Shown piece by piece: positions 1 through 9,037 of a stretch of DNA of 22,640 bases (its first letter is position 1; each line of letters begins with the position of its first letter). The notes beneath the pieces are model-generated. The model did not search any database, was not told the DNA's origin, and saw only the letters and a program-made list of their open reading frames with translations. Source of the stretch: Acidobacteriota bacterium (lineage in GTDB: Bacteria > Acidobacteriota > Terriglobia > Terriglobales > Acidobacteriaceae); assembly GCA_021778815.1 (NCBI GenBank), contig JAJYBW010000008.1:1-22640 (forward strand), given 5' to 3'. A program made the translations under genes and the position numbers.

Positions 1-6
1 AGAAAG

Positions 7-36
7 AAAAAGCGAGCCCCAAGGGCTCGCTTTTTT
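7..36. terminator. Bidirectional intrinsic terminator downstream of ftsK
   Basis: A perfect 8-bp GC-rich stem (GCGAGCCC at 12-19, GGGCTCGC at 23-30) encloses a 3-nt loop. An A-run lies on the left and six T on the right, so the hairpin plus T-tract reads as a Rho-independent terminator on both strands. It lies about 40 nt beyond the stop codon of the minus-strand ftsK gene and probably ends its transcript. It may also stop a plus-strand gene left of the window. Confidence 0.9.
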
Positions 37-74
37 CATGCCCGAGGATCGCGCATTCGCAGCGGCATGACCCC

Positions 75-2630
75 TTAACGCATGGACTGCTCGACTTCTT
101 GCAGCCAGCCGGCCGGTTTAAGGATCTCGCGCGGGCGAGAGCCATCCGCAGGGCCGACGATTCCATCGCGCTCCATCAGATCGATCAGGTGAGCGGCGCG
201 ACCGTATCCAATGCGCATGCGTCGCTGCAATAGGGAGGTGGAAGCCTTGCCAAACTCCAGCACCAGGCGAACCGCATCCTCGAACAATTCGTCGTTCGCT
301 TCCTGATCTCCCGCGCCGTCTGAACCATCGCGGCCCTTGTCGTCATGTGGAGCTTCCAGGAATCCTTCGACATATTCGGCGGTTCCTTGAGATTTCCAAA
401 AATCGACGACGGCGCTGATTTCCTTTTCCGTCACGAAGGGAGCGTGGATGCGCTGCAGTCGCGACGTCCCCGGCGCGAGGAACAGCATATCGCCGCGGCC
501 GAGCAAAGATTCGGCTCCGTTGGAATCGAGAATAGTCCGCGAGTCCACTTTGGTGGCGAGGCGGAATGACATCCGCGTAGGAACGTTGGCTTTGATCAGG
601 CCGGTGATGACGTCGACCGACGGCCGCTGCGTGGCCAGCACCAGGTGAATGCCGACGGCGCGCGCCATTTGCGCCAGGCGCGTGATGGACTCTTCCACAT
701 TGGCGCGGTCGAGCATCATCAAGTCGGCCAATTCATCGATGATGATGACGATGATCGGCAGCGGCTTTTCGTCCGGATTGTCTGCTTCGAACAGGCTCGG
801 CGTGGTTTCGAAGAGTTTGTTGTATTGCTCCAGATTGCGGACGCTGCGCGAGGCTAGCAGCTTCAGCCTCCGTTCCATCTCCCGGACCGCGTTGCGTAGC
901 GCGTTAGCCGCCAGCTTCGGCTCGGTGATGATGGGCGTGAACAGATGGGGAATGCCTTCATACATACCCAGTTCCACGCGCTTGGGGTCGACAAGGATCA
1001 GGCGTACCTGCTCCGGAGTCGCCTTGAACAGAACCGACATGATCATCGCGTTGATGGCCACGGATTTGCCGCTGCCGGTCGAGCCGGCGATCAAGACGTG
1101 CGGCATAGTGGTCAGGTCGGCATGAATGATGCGGCCGTTGATGTCCTTGCCCATGGTCAGTGTCAGCCGGGATTTGCTATGGGTGAAGCTGTCGGCTTCA
1201 ATCATGTCGCGCAGCCAGATGGTCTCGCGCTCGCTATTCGGAACCTGCAGGCCGACGGTGCTTTTTCCGGGCATGCGCTCGATCAGGATGCTTTCGGCGC
1301 GCATGGCCAGGCAAAGATCGTCCTGCAGTCCGACGACGCGGCTGTATTTCACGCCGGCATCGGGGCGAAATTCAAAGGTTGTGACGACGGGACCGGGGTT
1401 GATTTGAACGACCTGCCCGTAAACGTCGAACTCGGCGTATTTTTCCACGAGAACGCGAGCCTCTTCGAGCAGCACTTCTTCGCGAACGACCTGCTTTTCA
1501 TCGCTGCGATGCAGCAGCGTACTGGGAGGCAGTCGATAGCCTTCAATGGACTTGGCTGTAACGGTGACGGACTTGGAGGAGGCATCGGCACGGGTGCCAA
1601 TTTGAACATGCAGCGCGGGAGTCGCATCCGCGGGCGCGGCACCGGGTTGCAGCGACTGCAGGGAAGCAATGGGACGAGCGAATTCAATCTCTTCTGACTT
1701 GGCGACCTTGGAAAGCGTGGGAATCGCGCGCGCCTGCTCAATGGCGCCGGCGAACTCATCGTCATCCACGTCGGCGCGCTGAGAAACTCCATGCGCCAAC
1801 TGCTGCGGCGGAGGCGCGGGAACGGGTTCCTCCCAGAAATCTGGACGCTTGCGGACACGGGTTGGAACGACATCCTTGCGGGTGTCCTCGAACATACGCG
1901 GGTCGTCTTCCGGATGATTCGCCAGAGCAGCCTGTTCCTTCGCCAGGGTACGGGCAGCGATGCGCGCGGCCTTGCGTTCGGCGCGGCGGGTGGTCCAATT
2001 ACGCCAGCGGTCGCGCCAGGCGGCCATAAACGCAAATCGTATAGTGAGCCAGTTGCGCAGGCTGGCAACACTGAAGGTCGTGGTCATATAAAGAGCGGCC
2101 GCGACCAGTGCCATCGACAGGATGCAGGCACCGGGATAATTCAGATAGTGAGTCAGCAGTTCGGCGATGGCGCCGCCGATCATGCCTTCGATCGGTATTG
2201 CTCGGAGCCAGCGCATGTGGCCGGGCAGCAGGCCGAATAGGGTGGGAACAAAAATCAGGCACAGAAGCCCGCCGACGAGCTTTGAAATGGGCGACCCGAC
2301 AGGGCGGGAGCGCAGCCAGATCCATCCCAGGCCGCCGATCAGCAAGGGTACCAGGAAAGCCGACAGACCTTCCGCCTGCAACAGCAAGTCGCTGAGTCCA
2401 GCGCCGAGAAGGCCAGCCCAGTTGTGTGCGGGACGCCCAGATAGATAGCCGCCAGCAGTGTCGAGAGAGGGATCGAGCGGGGTATACGACGCCAGAGCAA
2501 GAAGCAAGAGGAGGGCGCAGGCCAGCAGCAGCAAACCGACCAGCTCATTCAGCCGGCGGTTCTTGGTTGGCGAAAAGACGCGTTGCACTACTTTCATGGG
2601 GGCGCTTGAACATTCCTGCGGAAGCGACAC
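75..2630 (-). CDS. ftsK: DNA translocase FtsK/SpoIIIE
   Basis: Membrane-anchored, septum-located ATPase that pumps chromosome ends across the closing division septum. The 851-residue product has an N-terminal membrane part (hydrophobic stretches at about residues 29-49, 70-105, 115-137 and 145-185) and a basic/acidic linker to about 370. The conserved core starts around the INPGPVVTTFEF motif (410-421). Walker A is GSTGSGKS (516-523), the DPKRVEL motif is at 548-554, Walker B IIIDELADL is at about 629-637, and ATQRPS is at 666-671. A C-terminal winged-helix gamma-like domain lies at about 781-840 and would read orienting DNA motifs. The length is normal for the family. The longest frame starts at a GTG (2630). 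An internal ATG at 2597 (MKVVQR...) is an equally plausible start, and neither has a well-spaced Shine-Dalgarno. The gene stands alone, ends at a strong terminator and diverges from the DUF421 gene. Confidence 0.97.
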   Translation of the reverse strand: MSLPQECSSAPMKVVQRVFSPTKNRRLNELVGLLLLACALLLLLALASYTPLDPSLDTAGGYLSGRPAHNWAGLLGAGLSDLLLQAEGLSAFLVPLLIGGLGWIWLRSRPVGSPISKLVGGLLCLIFVPTLFGLLPGHMRWLRAIPIEGMIGGAIAELLTHYLNYPGACILSMALVAAALYMTTTFSVASLRNWLTIRFAFMAAWRDRWRNWTTRRAERKAARIAARTLAKEQAALANHPEDDPRMFEDTRKDVVPTRVRKRPDFWEEPVPAPPPQQLAHGVSQRADVDDDEFAGAIEQARAIPTLSKVAKSEEIEFARPIASLQSLQPGAAPADATPALHVQIGTRADASSKSVTVTAKSIEGYRLPPSTLLHRSDEKQVVREEVLLEEARVLVEKYAEFDVYGQVVQINPGPVVTTFEFRPDAGVKYSRVVGLQDDLCLAMRAESILIERMPGKSTVGLQVPNSERETIWLRDMIEADSFTHSKSRLTLTMGKDINGRIIHADLTTMPHVLIAGSTGSGKSVAINAMIMSVLFKATPEQVRLILVDPKRVELGMYEGIPHLFTPIITEPKLAANALRNAVREMERRLKLLASRSVRNLEQYNKLFETTPSLFEADNPDEKPLPIIVIIIDELADLMMLDRANVEESITRLAQMARAVGIHLVLATQRPSVDVITGLIKANVPTRMSFRLATKVDSRTILDSNGAESLLGRGDMLFLAPGTSRLQRIHAPFVTEKEISAVVDFWKSQGTAEYVEGFLEAPHDDKGRDGSDGAGDQEANDELFEDAVRLVLEFGKASTSLLQRRMRIGYGRAAHLIDLMERDGIVGPADGSRPREILKPAGWLQEVEQSMR

Positions 2631-2674
2631 TCAATCGTCGGCCGCCAGAATGCCAGAGACACCAGAGCAATTCG

Positions 2675-2680
2675 ATTATG
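2675..2680 (-). promoter_or_regulatory. Possible -10 element for ftsK
   Basis: On the minus strand this reads CATAAT, one base from the sigma-70 consensus TATAAT. It lies 45 nt upstream of the ftsK GTG and 78 nt upstream of the ATG. No convincing -35 element sits 16-18 nt further upstream, so this is a weak call. Confidence 0.25.
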
Positions 2681-2794
2681 CCAGAATCCAGCGCAAAAGC
2701 AGCGAAAAATCGGGTGGGCGGGGAAAGTAGTCATCTGTGAACTCACTTCCAGTTCGCGCCCTGAACGTGTATGAAAGAGGGGAACTCACTTGCG

Positions 2795-2812
2795 AAAGGA
2801 ATCGCCGCCGTG
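2795..2812 (+). promoter_or_regulatory. Ribosome binding site deciding a GTG start for the DUF421 gene
   Basis: AAAGGA at 2795-2800 lies 9 nt before an in-frame GTG at 2810. The longer frame could start at ATG 2771, but that codon has no Shine-Dalgarno in front of it. The GTG also brings the start close to the first predicted membrane helix. Confidence 0.55.
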
Positions 2813-3382
2813 CTCCAAAGCATGTTCCATCTTCAGGTCCCGCTGATTGAGAAGATTCTTCGGCCAATCATCGTCTATTTTTTCCTGATCTTTCTGCTGC
2901 GAATCTTCGGCAAGCGGGAGCTGGCGCAGCTGAATCCGTTTGACCTGGTTGTTTTGTTGTCGTTGTCGAATGTTGTGCAGAATGCGTTAATCGGCAATGA
3001 CAATACGGTCACGGGGGGCATCCTGGGGGCGCTGTCGCTGTTGACGATCAACTGGCTGGTGGTGCGGTTTCTGTACAGCAGCCCCAAAGCGGACCGCCTG
3101 GTGGAGGGTACGGAGCATGTCCTGGTGTCGGATGGAGTGGTCGATCACGCGGCGCTGCGGCAGGAATTGCTGACGGAAAGTGAGCTGCTGGCCGTGATTC
3201 ACCGACAAGGCTTTGACGGCTTCGATAGTGTGAAGAAATGCGTGCTGGAGCCGAATGGCTCGTTTTACATCGAGGGCCGGCAGCCCACCGAAGCGCAGGA
3301 ACATCATCAAGACATTGTGAGCCGGCTGGAACAAGTGCAACGGGAGCTGCAGCAGATTCGCCAGCAATTGCCCGCCAGCTAG
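2810..3382 (+). CDS. DUF421/YetF-like membrane protein
   Basis: Predicted inner-membrane protein of the DUF421 (YetF/YcaP-like) family, whose function is poorly understood. About three membrane helices come first, followed by the family signature: GKRELAQLNPFDLVVLL, then a VVQNALIGNDNTVTGG segment. A soluble YetF-type C-terminal domain follows, from about residue 95, including a VEGTEHVLVSDG segment and an ELLAVIHRQGFDGFDSV segment. The tail is glutamine-rich and likely helical. The product is about 190 aa from GTG 2810, or 203 aa from ATG 2771. GTG is preferred because it has the better ribosome binding site. The gene diverges from ftsK and has no obvious operon partner upstream; a 109-nt gap separates it from the next gene. 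Confidence 0.88.
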   Translation: MLQSMFHLQVPLIEKILRPIIVYFFLIFLLRIFGKRELAQLNPFDLVVLLSLSNVVQNALIGNDNTVTGGILGALSLLTINWLVVRFLYSSPKADRLVEGTEHVLVSDGVVDHAALRQELLTESELLAVIHRQGFDGFDSVKKCVLEPNGSFYIEGRQPTEAQEHHQDIVSRLEQVQRELQQIRQQLPAS

Positions 3383-3491
3383 CAAAGGAGGACAGACACC
3401 GCATCCGCACGTCGGAGGCAGTTTAACTGAGCCGTCAGATTTCAGAGATGCAGCAAAAGGTGCGAGAATTATTTCGTGCGGTCCGGGAAAC

Positions 3492-4544
3492 ATGAGCATG
3501 ACTCTTGAATTATCGCGAATTCAGCGGAAATGGCAGTTCGTTGCAGCGGCAGTCCTTGTTGCATTCGCAATGACACCGCGCGGGAGCGCGCAAACACAGG
3601 CAAACGCCCGTGGAAATACGTTGCGGCAAATTGCGACCATCGAGTTGACGGGCCCAAAAGGCAAGCGCTTCGATTACCTGACGATCGATCGCGGGGACGA
3701 CTATCTGCTTTCGGCTTATCTTGGCGCGGGAATTCTGTACGTAATCGATATGAAGACGAACACGGTAGTGCATGCGATTCCGGGGGTGCCGGGAGTCGAG
3801 GGCGTGGTCTATGTGCCCGAGCTGCATCGTGTGTATACGTCGGACTGGCTCGAGGGCAAAATCGGCGTTGTCAATCTGAAACAGATGAAGGTGATTGCCA
3901 AGCTGCCCACCGAGGCGAAGCCGGATGGAAGCGCATACGCGGCTCCTTTTCACAATGTGTATGTTTCGGATGAACGCGGCAAGGCTGTGGCCATCGTCGA
4001 TGTGCGGACGAACCGTATTATTCAGACACTGCATTTCAACAGCGAAACCGGGATGCCGCAGTACGATCCGATTGCTCGCCGGATCTACGTGAATCTACAA
4101 GACCAAAATCTGTTTGCCGAAATCGATCCTGCCACGGACCATGTCATCGACAGCTACCCGGTGGGAGAATGCAAGGGCAACCATGGTATGACGCTCGATC
4201 CGATCCATCACCGTGCGTTTCTTTCCTGCGAAGGCAATAGTCTGATGACCGTCTTCAACCTGGATACGCACAAGCCCATCGCATATCTGCCGATGGCCGC
4301 CGGCGCGGATGTGATCAAGTACGATCCGGGCTTGCGGCGTATTTATGTGGCTTGTTTCAGCGGCGCCATTTCCGTGTTCCACGAGGACAACCCAAACCAT
4401 TACCGCAAGCTGCAGGATTTCCGGGTGCAGCCCAAAGTACACAGTCTAGCTGTCGATCCGGCGACGCATCGGGTTTACGCGCCGGAGCAGCAGGAAGACG
4501 GCAAGCCTGTGGCGAAAATGATTGTCTACGAAGCCGTTCAATAA
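3492..4544 (+). CDS. Exported YncE-like beta-propeller (YVTN-type) protein
   Basis: A 350-residue protein with an N-terminal signal peptide: basic n-region, hydrophobic core VAAAVLVAFAM, and likely cleavage near SAQ-TQ at about residue 34. The rest is made of repeated blades of the YVTN/YncE type (for example TNTVVHAIPGVPGVEGVVY and LRRIYVACFSGAISVF), each pairing a 'variable, decay or id value' strand with 'DP..RRIYV'-type strands. Such periplasmic beta-propellers usually act as binding scaffolds, and the ligand here cannot be told. The start is ATG 3492 with a weak GGGAAA upstream; an ATG two codons later is an alternative. acs starts 24 nt after its stop, which suggests co-transcription. 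Confidence 0.85.
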   Translation: MSMTLELSRIQRKWQFVAAAVLVAFAMTPRGSAQTQANARGNTLRQIATIELTGPKGKRFDYLTIDRGDDYLLSAYLGAGILYVIDMKTNTVVHAIPGVPGVEGVVYVPELHRVYTSDWLEGKIGVVNLKQMKVIAKLPTEAKPDGSAYAAPFHNVYVSDERGKAVAIVDVRTNRIIQTLHFNSETGMPQYDPIARRIYVNLQDQNLFAEIDPATDHVIDSYPVGECKGNHGMTLDPIHHRAFLSCEGNSLMTVFNLDTHKPIAYLPMAAGADVIKYDPGLRRIYVACFSGAISVFHEDNPNHYRKLQDFRVQPKVHSLAVDPATHRVYAPEQQEDGKPVAKMIVYEAVQ

Positions 4545-4568
4545 TCCTGTGGAGCGAATTGTTCAACT

Positions 4569-6527
4569 ATGACAGAACCGATCGATACAAGTTTTCAGTC
4601 GTTGCTGCACGAACTCCGTGTTATCCCTCCGCCAGAGGAGTTCGCCGCGAAAGCACACATTCGCAGCCTGGAGGAGTACGAGACGCTTTATCGCCGTTCG
4701 GTGGAGAATCCGGAGGAATTCTGGGGTGCTGCCGCCAGCGAGTTGCATTGGTTTGAGCCTTGGACGCAGGTGTTGGAATGGAATGAGCCGTGGGCCAAGT
4801 GGTTTGTTGGCGGCAAGATGAACCTGGCTTACAACTGCCTGGATCTGCAGGTGGAGCGGGGTCGAGGCGGCAAGACCGCGATTCTGTGGGAAAGCGAATC
4901 GGGCGAGGTCCGCAAATATACATTTCTGCAGTTGCTGGACCAGGTGCAGCGTTTCGCCAATGTATTGAAGGTCCTGGGAGTCCAGAAGGGCGATTGCGTC
5001 GCTTTGTATATGGGGATGGTGCCGGAACTGGCCATCGCGATTCTTGCCTGCGCACGCATTGGCGCCGTGCATTCGGTAATCTTTGGCGGTTTTGCCGCCA
5101 GTGCGTTGGTCGATCGCATCAACGACGCTCAATCCGTGCTGGTGATCACGCAGGACGCGGCCTGGCGGCGAGGGCAGGAAATTCCGCTAAAAACTACGGT
5201 GGATGAAGCGCTGGAAAAATGTCCTTCGGTGAGGAAGACGATTGTGTTGCGTCGAACGGGAGCCAAAATTCCGATGCAGGCCGGCCGCGACGTCTGGTGG
5301 GACGCGGAGTTGGGGCAGGTGGACAATGTGTGTCCCGCCGAGCCGCTGGATGCGGAACATCCGCTCTATATCCTGTACACCTCTGGAACCACCGGCAAGC
5401 CGAAGGGAATTGTGCACACCACGGGCGGCTACGCTGTACACACCTACTTGACAAGTAAGCTGGTGTTCGATTTGAAGGACGACGATGTGTATTGGTGTAC
5501 CGCCGACATTGGCTGGGTCACCGGACATTCGTACGTGATCTACGGAATATTGCAGAACGGCGTCACCTCCGTGATGTATGAAGGAGCGCCGAATTTTCCC
5601 GAGAATGACCGCTTCTGGAAGATCATTGACGATCACAAGGTCAGCATCTTCTACACTGCGCCGACAGCGATCCGCGCCTTCATCAAGTGGGGCGATGAAT
5701 TTCCTAATCGCCACAAGCTGACTAGTCTGCGGCTGCTGGGAAGTGTGGGGGAGCCCATCAACCCTGAGACCTGGATGTGGTATTCGGCGGTGATTGGCAA
5801 GAGCCGCTGCCCCATTGTGGATACGTGGTGGCAGACGGAGACGGGCGGCATCCTGATTACGTCCGTTCCCGGAGCGGTGGCGAACAAGCCCGGATCGGCG
5901 GGCAAGCCGTTTTTTGGGATTGTGCCGGATGTGGTGGATCAAGCGGGTCAGCCGGTGCCGGAGGGCCATGGCGGCCTGCTGATCATCCGCAAGCCGTGGC
6001 CGGGCATGGCGCGCACGATTTACAACGATCCAGATCGCTATGTGAAGCAGTATTGGTCGACGATTCCTGGTGCGTATTTTACTGGCGATGGCGCGCGATG
6101 CGACACCGATGGCTACTACTGGTTGATGGGTCGAGTGGATGACGTAATCAACGTCTCCGGCCATCGACTGGGAACCATGGAGATTGAATCGGCGCTGGTG
6201 GCGCATCCCAAGGTGGCGGAGGCCGCGGTGGTAGGGCGTCCCGATGCATTGAAGGGCCAGGCGATTGCGGCGTTCGTGACGCTGGAGTCGCAGTACAAGC
6301 CGTCAATGGCGCTGAAAGATGAGCTGCGCGCCTGGGTGGCAAAGGAAATTGGCGCGTTGGCGAGGCCCGATGATCTTCGCTTCACCGATAGCTTGCCAAA
6401 AACACGCTCGGGAAAAATCATGCGGCGACTGTTGCGTGAACTGGCAGAAACCGGCGAAGTGAAGGGCGACACGACGACGCTGGAAGACCTCGGCATTCTG
6501 GCGCGGTTACGGGAGCAGGAAGAATAG
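4569..6527 (+). CDS. acs: Acetyl-CoA synthetase (AMP-forming)
   Basis: Converts acetate, ATP and CoA to acetyl-CoA in the cytoplasm through an acetyl-AMP intermediate. The 652 residues match the usual Acs length. Visible motifs are the P-loop-like YTSGTTGKPKG (270-280), TWWQTETGG in the middle, the hinge/core GRVDDVINVSGHR, and the C-terminal PKTRSGKIMRR. The lysine of SGK (K616) matches the catalytic lysine of Acs that is switched off by reversible acetylation in other bacteria. It starts at ATG 4569, with GGAG at 4551-4554 somewhat too distant (14 nt). It sits 24 nt after the YncE-like gene and 44 nt before the GH127 gene on the same strand. It could recapture acetate released by the esterase-like hydrolase nearby, which is inference only. 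Confidence 0.97.
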   Translation: MTEPIDTSFQSLLHELRVIPPPEEFAAKAHIRSLEEYETLYRRSVENPEEFWGAAASELHWFEPWTQVLEWNEPWAKWFVGGKMNLAYNCLDLQVERGRGGKTAILWESESGEVRKYTFLQLLDQVQRFANVLKVLGVQKGDCVALYMGMVPELAIAILACARIGAVHSVIFGGFAASALVDRINDAQSVLVITQDAAWRRGQEIPLKTTVDEALEKCPSVRKTIVLRRTGAKIPMQAGRDVWWDAELGQVDNVCPAEPLDAEHPLYILYTSGTTGKPKGIVHTTGGYAVHTYLTSKLVFDLKDDDVYWCTADIGWVTGHSYVIYGILQNGVTSVMYEGAPNFPENDRFWKIIDDHKVSIFYTAPTAIRAFIKWGDEFPNRHKLTSLRLLGSVGEPINPETWMWYSAVIGKSRCPIVDTWWQTETGGILITSVPGAVANKPGSAGKPFFGIVPDVVDQAGQPVPEGHGGLLIIRKPWPGMARTIYNDPDRYVKQYWSTIPGAYFTGDGARCDTDGYYWLMGRVDDVINVSGHRLGTMEIESALVAHPKVAEAAVVGRPDALKGQAIAAFVTLESQYKPSMALKDELRAWVAKEIGALARPDDLRFTDSLPKTRSGKIMRRLLRELAETGEVKGDTTTLEDLGILARLREQEE

Positions 6528-6561
6528 CCGAGAAGCCTGCCAATCCATCGCAGAGAAAATT

Positions 6562-6574
6562 GAGGCGCGGAATG
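6562..6574 (+). promoter_or_regulatory. Ribosome binding site choosing ATG 6572 for the GH127 gene
   Basis: GAGG (6562-6565) is spaced 6 nt from ATG 6572. The longer frame would start at TTG 6560, which overlaps this Shine-Dalgarno. The ATG gives a clean Tat leader beginning MSITRRRFLG. Confidence 0.7.
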
Positions 6575-9025
6575 AGCATCACGAGACGCAGATTTCTCGG
6601 GATTGCGGCGTATGCCGGTACGGGCGTTGTGGCAGCGTCGTTTCTGGATCCGTCGGTGCTGTTCGGCGCACCGGAGCCGGCCAGCAGATTGGGACGCTAT
6701 GCCACCGGGGAGCAGATGGCAGCGACGCCTGCGACGTTTTATCGCGCGTATCGATCGAAGCCGTCCACCAACCCCAACATCACAACCTGGCTACAGATTG
6801 ACCTGGGCAAGAATCAGGCAATCGACGCAGTGAAGTTGTATCCCGCGTGCGAGCGCATGTATCCGCTGCTGGATGAATACTACGGTGGCGACGGTTTTCC
6901 GCTGCGGTTCAAGATTGAAGCGTCGAGCGACGCGGCAATGGCAAATGCGAAAACGATTGCAGATTTCTCCGGCGCGGACTTTCCCGATCCAAAGGACAAC
7001 ATCACGCAATTTGCGGCGGCGGGTGTGGTGGGGCGCTATGTGCGTTTGACCGCGACCGAAATGCGACCGGTGAAGACGTCGCAGCTATTGGGGTCTTCGC
7101 TGAAGAATAGCCCCGACTACAACCTGACGCTGGCGAAAATTGCAGTGATCTCCGGAGGTCAAGATGTTGCAGTCGAGTGTCCGGTGACAGCCGATCCAGC
7201 CCGTGGCAACGCGATCGACCTGGCGCAGATTACGCGTCCATCGCGCCCGCAGGGCGAAGGGATTGTGACCGATCATCCTGAGAACCTAACGCCATCGACC
7301 GAGTGGAAGCCCGCGGTTTATAAGGTCCAGGTGCCACGCAGAGGAGTGACACTGCAGGGCGGAATTTTTCAGTCGGCCATGGAAAACAACATCGCCTACC
7401 TGATGGATTCGTACTCGGTGGATCAGTTGCTGCGGCAATTTCGCGAGCGTGCTGGAAAGCCGAATCCTCCAGGGTTGCCAAAGCCGGATAAATTCTGGGA
7501 GGAAGATTTGGCGGGATCGAATGCCGGCCGCTTTTTAATGGGCGCGGGGAATACGGTTCGCTGGATTGACGATTCGAAACTGCGTCAGCGGATGAATGAG
7601 GTCGTCGATGGCATCGAGCAATGTCGCCAGGCGAATGGCTACATCATGGCGTATCCGGAGGACACGATTTTCTATTCCGAGCGCGGCGCGTATACGCGGG
7701 CCTGGTTAACGCACGGTTTATTAGAGGCCGGATATGGAGGCAATCTGCAAGCGTTTGGATTGCTGCGCGGAAACTACGACTGGTTCAACCAATGCGAGTA
7801 TCTGCCGAAGCTGTTGCGGGGCGCGGTTCAGGGCGGCCAGGGCATGATCGCCAACACGCGGATGTGTCTCAGCCCGGTTGGTACGCCGAAGGACGCACAG
7901 GTGATCCAGCAATATTTTCAGGAGAATTTCTGGCTCGAACATTTGGCGCGGAAGCAGCAGGAAGCGGTCTGGCAATATCCTTACGACCGGCCGCACTGTT
8001 ATCTGTTGACCAACCTGGAGGCCTACGCCGATTTGTACACGGCGACAGGCGATCCGCGCTACCACGATGCCGTTCTGGGCGGATGGAATCTGTATCGGGA
8101 CAACTGGCAGCAAATTGGCGGCAGCATATCGATCATCGAGTTTGAGAAAGATCCGCCGGGATCAAACTATATGCACCAAAAGCTGGGAGAAAATTGCGGC
8201 AGTGCTTTCTGGATTTTGTTGAGCCAGAGATTTCACCAGCATGATCCAGACAACGAGAAGTATGTCGCCGAAATTGAGAAGTCGATTTACAACGTGATCC
8301 TCGCGAACCAAGGTGGGACCACAGGCATTCGCTATCACACCATCATGGCGGGAAAGAAAGAAGAGCCGACCCACAACAATACCTGCTGCGAAGGCCAGGG
8401 AACCAGGATGCTGGGTTCGCTGCCGGAGCATATTTATTCGATCGCCCCCGATGGTGTGTACGTCAATTTGTTTGAGCCGTCGATGCTCGAATGGCCGCAG
8501 ACGGGAGCATCCGCGCAGTGGAAGATGACGACGCAATTCCCCATGCAGCCCGAGGTGAGTCTGCAGGTTTCTGCGGCGCAATCTGTGCCGGCGAAAATTC
8601 GTATTCGCGTGCCTGCGTGGGCGGCGCAGGAAATGCCAATCTACGTAAACGGCTCGCTGACCGCGACAGGAAAGCCCGGCACCTATGCTGTGATCGAGCG
8701 AACATGGGTTGATACGGATGTGATTACCTTCACGTTGCCGATTGCATTTCGGCTCACTAGGTATTCTGGGGCCGACCAGACTGCCGGCGCTCCAAGATAT
8801 GGATTGGAGTATGGCCCAATCCTGATGGCCGTAATCGGTTCGTCCGATACGGTGCTGCAGGTGAAGGGCGGCAAGTATGCCGAAGACCTGCTGGGGCAGA
8901 TCACAGCGAAGCCGGGTGCGCCTCTGCATTTCCAGATTGCGCATAATCCAGGCATCGAGCTGATGCCTTATTGGAAAGTAGACCAGGAAACGTTCACCTG
9001 CCTGCCGGTCATTCAGGTCACCTAG
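6572..9025 (+). CDS. Tat-exported GH127-type beta-L-arabinofuranosidase (DUF1680) with N-terminal F5/8 C-like domain
   Basis: Probable periplasmic or secreted glycosidase releasing terminal beta-L-arabinofuranose; the substrate is inferred from the family. The leader has a twin-arginine motif TRRRFLG (residues 4-10) and a hydrophobic stretch ending near residue 33. Residues about 45-195 look like a discoidin/F5-8 type C carbohydrate-binding domain (WLQIDLGKNQAIDAVKLYP, VGRYVRLTATEM). The alpha/alpha barrel follows, then a beta-rich C-terminus. In characterised GH127 (HypBA1) a zinc is held by Glu-x-Cys and a Cys-Cys pair, one Cys being the nucleophile. Here the counterparts appear to be E540-N-C542 and C605-C606 in NNTCCEGQG. 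E523 or E525 is a candidate acid/base. The product is 817 aa. The gene is possibly the last one of an acs-containing operon and converges on an alpha/beta hydrolase gene with 12 nt between stop codons. Confidence 0.88.
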   Translation: MSITRRRFLGIAAYAGTGVVAASFLDPSVLFGAPEPASRLGRYATGEQMAATPATFYRAYRSKPSTNPNITTWLQIDLGKNQAIDAVKLYPACERMYPLLDEYYGGDGFPLRFKIEASSDAAMANAKTIADFSGADFPDPKDNITQFAAAGVVGRYVRLTATEMRPVKTSQLLGSSLKNSPDYNLTLAKIAVISGGQDVAVECPVTADPARGNAIDLAQITRPSRPQGEGIVTDHPENLTPSTEWKPAVYKVQVPRRGVTLQGGIFQSAMENNIAYLMDSYSVDQLLRQFRERAGKPNPPGLPKPDKFWEEDLAGSNAGRFLMGAGNTVRWIDDSKLRQRMNEVVDGIEQCRQANGYIMAYPEDTIFYSERGAYTRAWLTHGLLEAGYGGNLQAFGLLRGNYDWFNQCEYLPKLLRGAVQGGQGMIANTRMCLSPVGTPKDAQVIQQYFQENFWLEHLARKQQEAVWQYPYDRPHCYLLTNLEAYADLYTATGDPRYHDAVLGGWNLYRDNWQQIGGSISIIEFEKDPPGSNYMHQKLGENCGSAFWILLSQRFHQHDPDNEKYVAEIEKSIYNVILANQGGTTGIRYHTIMAGKKEEPTHNNTCCEGQGTRMLGSLPEHIYSIAPDGVYVNLFEPSMLEWPQTGASAQWKMTTQFPMQPEVSLQVSAAQSVPAKIRIRVPAWAAQEMPIYVNGSLTATGKPGTYAVIERTWVDTDVITFTLPIAFRLTRYSGADQTAGAPRYGLEYGPILMAVIGSSDTVLQVKGGKYAEDLLGQITAKPGAPLHFQIAHNPGIELMPYWKVDQETFTCLPVIQVT

Positions 9026-9037
9026 ACCATTCTGCAG

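Noticed and set aside
721..760. GATGATGATGACGATGAT simple repeat
   Set aside because: It codes for the acidic and isoleucine residues of the FtsK Walker B strand and is explained by protein sequence.
945..1697. 250-codon plus-strand frame inside ftsK
   Set aside because: It lies antisense to a strongly conserved ftsK coding region, and its translation (His/Gln/Gly-rich) matches no known fold.
5187..6206. 339-codon minus-strand frame within acs
   Set aside because: The plus-strand acs frame is unmistakable; the antisense translation is Arg/His-rich and unlike any protein.
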